A stretch of 5,317 bases of DNA, taken from the NCBI GenBank assembly GCA_927798505.1, contig CAKMNE010000105.1:1-5317 (forward strand), read 5' to 3'. The position numbers and the translations under genes were made by a program. Position 1 is the first letter of the stretch, and each line of letters starts with the position of its first letter. Shown here piece by piece: positions 1-5,317 of this stretch. The notes below the pieces were generated by a model, which was not told the origin of the DNA, ran no database searches, and saw nothing but the letters and a program-made list of their open reading frames with translations. This DNA comes from an uncultured Bacteroidales bacterium (GTDB taxonomy: Bacteria; Bacteroidota; Bacteroidia; Bacteroidales; UBA932).

Positions 1-141
1 GAGCACCGTTCTCGGATGAGGCCAGAATGTCAGAATAAGACTCTGCTCCCCGCGCGCTCTGGCGCTTCGGAGCAAAGTCTCTATAACATCCCGGTGTCCC
101 AGATGGACACCGTCAAAAAAGCCGGTAGCCGCTACAGCCAT
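1..141 (-). CDS. ribF: Riboflavin kinase/FAD synthetase RibF, N-terminal fragment (runs off the left edge)
   Basis: This is the first 47 codons of a RibF-like bifunctional enzyme, which phosphorylates riboflavin to FMN and then adenylates FMN to FAD in the cytoplasm. I found it by translating the minus strand from an ATG at 141-139. The fragment is open to the edge and begins MAVAATGFFDGVHLGH. Residues 7-16 (GFFDGVHLGH) are the hallmark of the RibF FAD-synthetase domain, with the nucleotidylyltransferase HxGH motif at H13-H16. Residues 38-47 (TFWPHPRTVL) match the conserved TFxPHPxxVL strand. No other start is available: the frame upstream has no ATG, GTG or TTG before an in-frame TGA about 39 bases back. 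The ATG lies inside the last codons of glgP, giving a 10-base overlap. The N-terminus is short compared with many RibF proteins, which have roughly 10-20 residues before this motif. The C-terminal riboflavin kinase domain lies outside the window, so bifunctionality is inferred from the family. Confidence 0.87.
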   Translation of the reverse strand, partial: MAVAATGFFDGVHLGHRDVIETLLRSARARGEQSLILTFWPHPRTVL

Positions 142-2690
142 TTCACGACAGGGAAATCCTGACGGTGAGGAAGTTCAGGGTTCTTAGGATAAACTCTGGT
201 TCCAACCTGGTACATACCTGTCCTTTCAGGGAGTACACTGGCACGGAAAGTAGCCACACCGTCCGCATAGCTGACAAGGTCAAACTGGCATACTTCGGCA
301 ATATGGAGCTTTCCCGTCTTGTCGGAATAGGTGAAAATCATCTCCACTCCTACATTCTCAGGCTTGATACGTCCGAGGTCAATTACAACTTCACTGGTGA
401 GCTTGTTCTTCTGTGAAAGCACATAAGAGGTAGCAGGCTGGGTGTATGAGAGTACCCTCATATTGTTCCACTCGCTGGACATATGTGCCTTCCAGGCCGC
501 AAGTTCCTTGGCAACCTTGCAATCATCTGCAGAAATGTGGCAGAAGCGCTCTGCCTGAGGGAGATAATACTGGTTGCAGTAATCTGTGAGCATGCGGTTG
601 GTGGTGAAATTGGAAGCCACCTTGGCAATGGTGTTCTTTATGTAGGAAATCCACTTTTCTGAGCGTCCGGTCTTGGAATCCACGTCATAGTAGGTCGGAG
701 CAATCTCGGACTCGATGGTAGCGTAGAGAGTGGCTGCATCGAGCTCGTTCTGGTACTCGTTGTCCTGATAGGTGGACTCGAGAGGAAGCATCCATCCTGA
801 ATCCTCGCGGTATCCCTCAACCCACCATCCGTCAAGTACGGAGAAGTGCATTACACCGTTCATCGCGGCCTTCTCTCCGGATGTACCGGAAGCCTCCTGA
901 GGACGGGTAGGATTGTTCATCCACACATCGACACCCTGCACGAGGCGCTTTGCAACAGTGATATCGTAGCCCGGCACGAATACTATCTTGCCGATGAAAC
1001 GAGGCTGCTTGCTGATTTCGATAATCTGCTTGATGAGATCCTGGCCAGCGGTATCAGCCGGATGGGCCTTTCCTGCAAAGAGGAACTGTACAGGATGCTT
1101 AGGGTCATTGACAATGGCATCGAGTCTGTCAAGGTCGCGGAACAGCAGGGTTGCACGCTTGTAGGTTGCGAAACGACGGGCAAAACCAATGGTCAACACA
1201 TCGTCGCGAAGGGTCTCCTTGATTTCGACCACCTGGCTAGGTGAGTAATGCGAGCTGAGGTCCGGGTCTGAGAGACGGGCCTTCACAGTGTCGATAAGGT
1301 CCTTCTTGAGCACTTTGCGGGTGTTCCATACCTCCTCGTCACTAACCTGATAAATGCCGTCGAAGCAGTTCCTGTCATAGTGATGGGTCTTGAACTGATC
1401 TCCGAACACGCGGGCGTGGATGGCTTTCCACTCCTTGGCTGCCCAGGTAGGATAGTGCACACCGTTGGTGACATAGCTCACATAGAGTTCCTCCGGCAGG
1501 TAACCCGGATACATAGGAGCGAAGATGTCCTGGCTTACCTTGCCGTGAAGCATTGAAACGCCATTGACATTCTGGCTCATGTTGGCTGCGAGCACGGACA
1601 TGGAGAATCTCTCTTCGCGGTTGTCCGGATTGTTCTTGCCGAAGCCCATGAAGCCCCTCCAGTCAAGTCCGTAACGCTGAGGATAACTGCCGAAATAGCG
1701 GCCCATGATAGACTCGTCGAAAGAATCATGTCCGGCAGGTACAGGTGTATGGGTGGTGAAGAGTGAGGATGCGCGCACGAGCTCGGTTGCAAGACCGAGG
1801 TCCATATGCTGATCCTGCATGTACTCACGCAGCCTCTCCAGTCCGGCGAATGCGGCGTGACCCTCGTTGTAGTGGTAGATGGTAGGATTGAGTCCGAGTT
1901 CACGGAGTGCCCTTACGCCTCCGATACCGAGCAGGATCTCCTGCTTGAGACGGTTTTCCAGGTCGCCTCCATAAAGCTGATGGGTAACGCTGCGGTCCTC
2001 ATCGCGGTTAGCCTCGTAGTCGGTATCGAGAAGATAGAGGTCGGTACGACCTACGGCAACCCTCCAGATGCGGGCGTACATATCCCTTCCCGGAAGAGTC
2101 ATCTTCACGGTCTTCCACTGACCGTCCTCTCCGAGAACAGGCTCTGCAGGAATCTTGAGGAAATCCTGAGGCTGGTACTCGGCAACCTGGTTGCCCTGAG
2201 GGGTGAGGCGCTGTGTGAAGTAGCCGTAACGGTAGAGAAGGCCGACAGCCACGAGGTTGACATTCATGTCGGATGTCTCCTTTAGGTAGTCGCCGGCGAG
2301 TATTCCCAGACCGCCTGAATAAATCTTCAGGGAAGTGTCAAGGCCGTACTCCATGCAGAAGTATGCTACAGATGGCTCTGTGCGGTTCTGCTTCTCTGCC
2401 ATATATGCGTTGAACTCCCTCATCACGGCGTCAAGCCTTGAGAGGAATTCCTCGTCTTTTGCAAGTTCGTTGTAGCGTTTGAGAGAAACCTTATCCAGGA
2501 TTTCCATCGGATTGTGGCCAGACTTGTGCCAAAGATTGGAGTCTATGCTCTTGAAAAGAGCCTTGGCATCGTCATTCCAGCACCACCAAAGGTTTTTGCA
2601 GAGCAGCTCAAGGCCGCTGAGAGCCTCAGGCAAGTGCCTGGTCACCATCACGCTTTTCCAGGATGGTGTGTCAAGAGTGTTTACGTTCAT
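132..2690 (-). CDS. glgP: Alpha-glucan (glycogen/maltodextrin) phosphorylase, GT35
   Basis: This 852-residue PLP-dependent enzyme releases glucose-1-phosphate from the non-reducing ends of alpha-1,4-glucans in the cytoplasm. It belongs to the alpha-glucan phosphorylase branch typified by Thermotoga and Mycobacterium proteins, not the E. coli GlgP/MalP branch. Residues about 18-60 form the family's N-terminal segment (LPEALSGLELL...NLWWCWN). Glucan-binding and catalytic-core motifs follow: YSGGLGILAGDYLK (124-137), YHYNEGHAAF (272-281), HTPVPAGHDSF (314-324) and VTNGVHYPTW (407-416). The phosphate/PLP site is GFARRFATYKR (502-512), where R505, R506 and K511 align with rabbit K568, R569 and K574. 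EASGTSGEKAAMNG (599-612) places the Schiff-base lysine at K607. Residues about 735-852 form the C-terminal beta-rich extension usual in this branch. The start fits because the NVNTLDTPSWKSV segment resembles relatives. It begins 8 bases after the GH57 stop without a Shine-Dalgarno sequence, and its end overlaps ribF. All key residues are present. Maltodextrin and glycogen preference cannot be separated by sequence alone. Confidence 0.96.
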   Translation of the reverse strand: MNVNTLDTPSWKSVMVTRHLPEALSGLELLCKNLWWCWNDDAKALFKSIDSNLWHKSGHNPMEILDKVSLKRYNELAKDEEFLSRLDAVMREFNAYMAEKQNRTEPSVAYFCMEYGLDTSLKIYSGGLGILAGDYLKETSDMNVNLVAVGLLYRYGYFTQRLTPQGNQVAEYQPQDFLKIPAEPVLGEDGQWKTVKMTLPGRDMYARIWRVAVGRTDLYLLDTDYEANRDEDRSVTHQLYGGDLENRLKQEILLGIGGVRALRELGLNPTIYHYNEGHAAFAGLERLREYMQDQHMDLGLATELVRASSLFTTHTPVPAGHDSFDESIMGRYFGSYPQRYGLDWRGFMGFGKNNPDNREERFSMSVLAANMSQNVNGVSMLHGKVSQDIFAPMYPGYLPEELYVSYVTNGVHYPTWAAKEWKAIHARVFGDQFKTHHYDRNCFDGIYQVSDEEVWNTRKVLKKDLIDTVKARLSDPDLSSHYSPSQVVEIKETLRDDVLTIGFARRFATYKRATLLFRDLDRLDAIVNDPKHPVQFLFAGKAHPADTAGQDLIKQIIEISKQPRFIGKIVFVPGYDITVAKRLVQGVDVWMNNPTRPQEASGTSGEKAAMNGVMHFSVLDGWWVEGYREDSGWMLPLESTYQDNEYQNELDAATLYATIESEIAPTYYDVDSKTGRSEKWISYIKNTIAKVASNFTTNRMLTDYCNQYYLPQAERFCHISADDCKVAKELAAWKAHMSSEWNNMRVLSYTQPATSYVLSQKNKLTSEVVIDLGRIKPENVGVEMIFTYSDKTGKLHIAEVCQFDLVSYADGVATFRASVLPERTGMYQVGTRVYPKNPELPHRQDFPVVKWL

Positions 2691-2698
2691 AAGGATTC

Positions 2699-3892
2699 TT
2701 ACTGTTTTTCAGCTATTGCTTCGTTTATGCGAATAATGAAATCGCTGAGCACATTCATATAGTTGATGAATGCCTCATACGGAGTTGAATACGGATTGAA
2801 ATATTTGTGCATGTCGCCGTCGGAGAAGAACTTGGTGCACATATAGTACAGGTGGTCGCTCTCCTGAAGATGGCCATAGTCTGCCCAGAGAATAGGATCG
2901 TCAAGCAGGCTGAGTTTCTCCTGCAGGCCATAGAGTTTGTTGAAGGCCTCGCTCTGGAGCTCGTTTCCGAGCCATGCTGTGAGATCCCTCTCCTCGTCTG
3001 CCCAGGAAATTGCGTTAGGCACTGAAAGCTCGCCTACAGGATTGAAGGCTGCGGCTGCCTGTGCAGGGGTCAGGAAATTGATTCCTCCTTCAAGGCAAAC
3101 TTCCGGAAGAGCCTTCATGAAATCGAAAATTCCGCTCTGCGCAGGAGTGTGCTCTCCGAAGGTCTCGTAGTCCATGAAGAGGTTGACCACATCTCCCTCG
3201 GCGGAATCTACCCAGCTCTTGAACTTTTCTGCTGTGAGAGGCCACTCTGCCCAGTTGCGGTCACCGAAACGGAACGCAATGTCATCGCTGAGCTTGTAGT
3301 TGCGCAGAAGAAGCTTCTGTGAGCTTTCGAAATCATTGGTATAGAGATAGTTAGGCGAGCGCCAACCCATAATGTGGCGGGCACCTTCAGTAAGCATGGT
3401 ATTGAAACCCATCTGGTAAACTTCCCTTCCGATCTGGTCCGAGTAGATAAGCTCGGTGTTGCGGAAAGTCACAGGGGTCTGGCCGAAATAATCCTCGATT
3501 GCACTCTTGTGCTTGAGCACCTGGTGACGGAACTCGGCTGTGGAACCCACTGAAGCCAGAGAGTGGTAGTAAGTCTCGCAAAGGAACTCTACGCAACCGG
3601 TCTTTGCGAGCGCCTTGAAACTGTCAAGCACTTCCGGAGCGTAGCGGTCGAACTGCTCGAGAGCCGAACCGGAAATTGAGAAAGCAAGCTTCAGCGCACC
3701 TTTTGACTCCTTGATCGCCTTGAGGAGAAGCTCATTCATCGGAAGATAGCATTTCTGTGCTATCATCTTGAGGATGGTACGGTTTGCGAAGTCATCGTAA
3801 TAGTGCGAGTCCTTGCCGATATCGAAGAACCTGTACAATCTGAGCCTTGTAGGTTGATGTACCTGGAAGTACATGCAGATTGATTTTGCCAT
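2699..3892 (-). CDS. Glycoside hydrolase family 57 protein (alpha-amylase or glucanotransferase type)
   Basis: This 397-residue protein belongs to GH57, retaining enzymes that act on alpha-1,4- or alpha-1,6-glucans through a (beta/alpha)7 barrel. Visible conserved regions, in order, are VHQPTR (11-16, substrate-binding H12), CETYYHS (105-111), FRNTELIYSD (143-152, E147 at the nucleophile position) and FMDYETFGEH (239-248, D241 at the acid/base position). The segment SWADEERDLTAWLGN (296-310) is typical of the Bacteroidales relatives. Both catalytic positions are filled, so activity is likely. The C-terminal part is helical, and there is no signal peptide, so I infer a cytoplasmic enzyme acting on stored glucan. 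The start is chosen because MAKSICMYFQVHQP places the first motif immediately after the N-terminus, as in relatives. The gene begins 7 bases after the glycosyltransferase stop and ends 8 bases before glgP. Such proteins are usually annotated alpha-amylase, but hydrolysis, transglycosylation and branching cannot be told apart here. At this length it is smaller than the classical GH57 branching enzymes and 4-alpha-glucanotransferases. Confidence 0.92.
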   Translation of the reverse strand: MAKSICMYFQVHQPTRLRLYRFFDIGKDSHYYDDFANRTILKMIAQKCYLPMNELLLKAIKESKGALKLAFSISGSALEQFDRYAPEVLDSFKALAKTGCVEFLCETYYHSLASVGSTAEFRHQVLKHKSAIEDYFGQTPVTFRNTELIYSDQIGREVYQMGFNTMLTEGARHIMGWRSPNYLYTNDFESSQKLLLRNYKLSDDIAFRFGDRNWAEWPLTAEKFKSWVDSAEGDVVNLFMDYETFGEHTPAQSGIFDFMKALPEVCLEGGINFLTPAQAAAAFNPVGELSVPNAISWADEERDLTAWLGNELQSEAFNKLYGLQEKLSLLDDPILWADYGHLQESDHLYYMCTKFFSDGDMHKYFNPYSTPYEAFINYMNVLSDFIIRINEAIAEKQ

Positions 3893-3899
3893 AATATAT

Positions 3900-5189
3900 C
3901 TACTTGATTAATGATTCGTAAATGGTCTTGAGTTTTGCTGTCGCGTGATCCCACTTGAGGGCGTTTACCTCGTCGAGGCCCTGCTTTGCCGCGAAGCTGG
4001 AAAGTGCGGGATACTGCAGAAGTGCGTAGATGTCGTCCGCCATTGCGTCCACATCCCAGAAGTCAACCTTGAAGGCATATTTCAGGATTTCTGCCGCACC
4101 GCTCTGGTAGGAAATGATGGACGGCACATTGGAACGCATTGCCTCGAGTGGCGAAATGCCGAAAGGCTCGCTCACTGAAGGCATGATGTAAACGTCGCTG
4201 AGGGCAAACATCTTCTGCACATCGGCGCCGCGCAGGAAGCCGGTGAAGTGGAAACGGTCGGCAATGCCGAGCTTAGCCACCTGACGGATAGCGCGGTTCA
4301 TCATATCTCCGCTTCCGGCCATCACAAAGCGCACGTTCCTGGTACGCTTGAGCACCTTGGCGGCGGCATCGATGAAGTATTCAGGTCCCTTCTGGAAGGT
4401 GATTCGTCCCAGGAAGGTTACTACCTTGTCCTTCACTCCCCTCTCCACCTTGATGTTCTCACGGCCGCTGAAGTCTACTGCGTTGTGCACTGCGACGACC
4501 TTGTCCGGAGAGATGCCGTATTTGTTGATGACTATGTTTCTGGTAAGCTCGGAAACGGCCACGACCTTGTCTGCAGCCTGCATTCCGCGTTTCTCGATGG
4601 CGAGCACGCGGGTATCAATCATATCCTCGCTGCCTCGGTCATAGGAAGTTGCATGGACATGCACTACCAGAGGCTTTCCTGTGAGTTCCTTTGCGGCGAT
4701 GCCGGCAAGGTAGGTAAGCCAGTCGTGGGCGTGGATAATGTCGAATTCGTCTTTGTGCTGAAGAGCAATGGTTCCGCCCACCTGCGCGTAACGGCTAACC
4801 TCTTCCATAAGATTGGCGCCGTACTTGCCGGAGAACTTGAACTTCTGTCCGAAACCTACAGTGGTCTCGGTGGAATGCTCCCTTTTCATTTTCTCGATGG
4901 CCTCGAAATACTCATCCGGGTCAACGTAAGGGACAATGTTGGAATCAACATGGATGAACTTCACCTTGTTGAGGAACTCATCCACAGTTTCACTCACATT
5001 CTGCACAGCCACATCGCTGGCATTAATGATTCTGGTGCAGGACTGATCCTCGTCACCACTTGCGGAAGGCATCACGAAGAGAGTCTCGACGCCATTGTGC
5101 GCAAGACCTTCGACTATACCTTTGCAAGCAGTTCCAAGTCCGCCTGCAATATGGGGAGGAAACTCCCAACCGAACATAAGTACTCTCAT
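3900..5189 (-). CDS. Glycosyltransferase of the glycogen-synthase-like GT-B fold (GT4/GT5 type)
   Basis: This 429-residue GT-B retaining glycosyltransferase probably transfers a sugar, most likely glucose, from a nucleotide-sugar to an alpha-glucan in the cytoplasm. The N-terminal Rossmann domain (about 1-200) opens with MRVLMFGWEFPPHIAGGLG, the start typical of starch/glycogen synthase-like enzymes, and carries HAHDWLT (153-159). The C-terminal nucleotide-sugar-binding domain (about 255-400) has FLGRITFQKGPEYFIDA (259-275), with R262 and K267 at the diphosphate-contacting positions. It also has SEPFGISPLEA (340-350), which forms the E-X7-E motif with E341 and E349. The lysine of the bacterial GlgA KxGG motif is absent: the equivalent position is I14 in HIAGGLG. 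This argues against a textbook ADP-glucose GlgA, and the donor is unknown. The start is supported by the motif at the very N-terminus and by a gap of only two bases from the debranching-enzyme stop. The neighbours point to glycogen metabolism, but a role in another glucan or glycoconjugate is possible. Confidence 0.9.
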   Translation of the reverse strand: MRVLMFGWEFPPHIAGGLGTACKGIVEGLAHNGVETLFVMPSASGDEDQSCTRIINASDVAVQNVSETVDEFLNKVKFIHVDSNIVPYVDPDEYFEAIEKMKREHSTETTVGFGQKFKFSGKYGANLMEEVSRYAQVGGTIALQHKDEFDIIHAHDWLTYLAGIAAKELTGKPLVVHVHATSYDRGSEDMIDTRVLAIEKRGMQAADKVVAVSELTRNIVINKYGISPDKVVAVHNAVDFSGRENIKVERGVKDKVVTFLGRITFQKGPEYFIDAAAKVLKRTRNVRFVMAGSGDMMNRAIRQVAKLGIADRFHFTGFLRGADVQKMFALSDVYIMPSVSEPFGISPLEAMRSNVPSIISYQSGAAEILKYAFKVDFWDVDAMADDIYALLQYPALSSFAAKQGLDEVNALKWDHATAKLKTIYESLIK

Positions 5190-5191
5190 CG

Positions 5192-5317
5192 CTATGATTC
5201 CTTGTATTTGTTCAAAAGTGATTCACATATAAGAAGTGCGGCCGTGCTGAGGGCTGATGAGATTGCTCCGTGCGGCTCGAACGGAGGGTCTCCGTCATAG
5301 AGCTCGGAGAATGCGCC
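5192..5317 (-). CDS. Glycogen debranching enzyme (archaeal/bacterial GDE type), C-terminal fragment
   Basis: The last 41 codons and TAG stop of a gene that enters from the right edge. The peptide begins GAFSELYDGDPPFEPHGAIS. SELYDGDPP followed by PxGAIS is the characteristic C-terminal signature of amylo-alpha-1,6-glucosidase-type debranching enzymes (GDE_C domain, an (alpha/alpha)6 barrel), which hydrolyse the alpha-1,6 stub left after phosphorylase trims outer chains. After that signature the family usually reads QAWS; here the residues are SALS (20-23 of the fragment). A short tail ending in LLNKYKES finishes the protein, consistent with a natural C-terminus. The gene sits two bases upstream of the glycosyltransferase, the same order I recall from Bacteroides genomes. 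The identity rests on one conserved signature plus context. The catalytic residues and the rest of the protein are outside the window, so intactness cannot be judged. Confidence 0.82.
   Translation of the reverse strand, partial: GAFSELYDGDPPFEPHGAISSALSTAALLICESLLNKYKES
5199..5203 (-). promoter_or_regulatory. Possible Shine-Dalgarno sequence for the glycosyltransferase gene
   Basis: On the minus strand AAGGA lies 9 bases before the ATG at 5189. It is the only start in the window with a recognisable purine-rich core at usable spacing; the starts at 3892, 2690 and 141 have none. It falls within the last Lys-Glu codons of the debranching enzyme, so it could be chance. Bacteroidota ribosomes rely little on this interaction. 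Confidence 0.3.

Noticed and set aside
92..120. Hairpin followed by an A tract as a terminator
   Set aside because: Read on the plus strand the hairpin is followed by A residues, not T. Read on the minus strand the T tract comes before the stem. Neither orientation is that of an intrinsic terminator.
113..138. Possible intrinsic terminator after glgP: a GTAG/CTAC stem with a bulged extension, then six T residues on the minus strand
   Set aside because: The stem is short and needs a bulge and wobble pairs. The segment is also inside the ribF reading frame, where the T run encodes two conserved Phe residues of GFFDGVHLGH.
1806..2285. Plus-strand open frame of 159 codons opposite glgP
   Set aside because: It is fully antisense to the conserved phosphorylase core and shows no recognisable motif. 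The same reasoning covers the other short frames overlapping the three complete genes.
5208..5215. Near match to the Bacteroidota -7 promoter element (CACTTTTG against TAnnTTTG) upstream of the glycosyltransferase
   Set aside because: The first base of the TA pair is wrong, I saw no convincing TTG -33 partner, and it lies in coding sequence of the debranching enzyme with only two bases between the genes.
4248..5300. Long open frame of 350 codons on the plus strand
   Set aside because: It lies antisense to the glycosyltransferase and the debranching-enzyme tail, both of which have clear conserved motifs. Its translation shows no recognisable family features. Long antisense frames are common opposite genes with biased codon use.

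Overview
The window holds three complete genes and two gene fragments. All five lie on the minus strand and read from the right edge to the left. In transcription order they are: the last 41 codons of a glycogen debranching enzyme (5192-5317), a GT4/GT5-type glycosyltransferase of the glycogen-synthase fold (3900-5189), a GH57 family glucan hydrolase or transferase (2699-3892), an alpha-glucan phosphorylase (132-2690), and the first 47 codons of a RibF-type riboflavin kinase/FAD synthetase (1-141). The junctions are +2, +7, +8 and -10 bases, so this looks like one operon. Its promoter is beyond the right edge and its end is beyond the left edge. Coding sequence covers nearly everything: no gap exceeds 8 bases, and I see no RNA gene, mobile element, CRISPR array or convincing terminator.

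The organism is most likely a member of the Bacteroidota, probably order Bacteroidales, with moderate GC content. This rests on remembered family resemblance. The trio of archaeal-type debranching enzyme, GWEFPPH-type glycosyltransferase and GH57 protein is a familiar Bacteroidales gene set. The phosphorylase carries the EASGTSGEK form of the cofactor motif, and most genes lack a strong Shine-Dalgarno sequence. The genus cannot be fixed from the sequence.

Functionally the block is a cytoplasmic storage-glucan (glycogen) module. The glycosyltransferase plausibly extends alpha-1,4-glucan chains. The GH57 protein hydrolyses or rearranges alpha-glucans. The phosphorylase releases glucose-1-phosphate from chain ends, and the debranching enzyme removes the alpha-1,6 branch stubs where the phosphorylase stalls. 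No signal peptide or membrane segment is visible in any of the complete proteins. RibF is unrelated to glycogen, but its start codon lies inside the last codons of glgP, so the two may be translationally coupled.

I do not see a previously undescribed system. The points worth a second look are the ribF start overlapping the glgP stop, the unusual C-terminal motif of the debranching enzyme, the missing KxGG lysine in the glycosyltransferase, the unassigned specificity of the short GH57 protein, and the stand-alone form of the phosphorylase.
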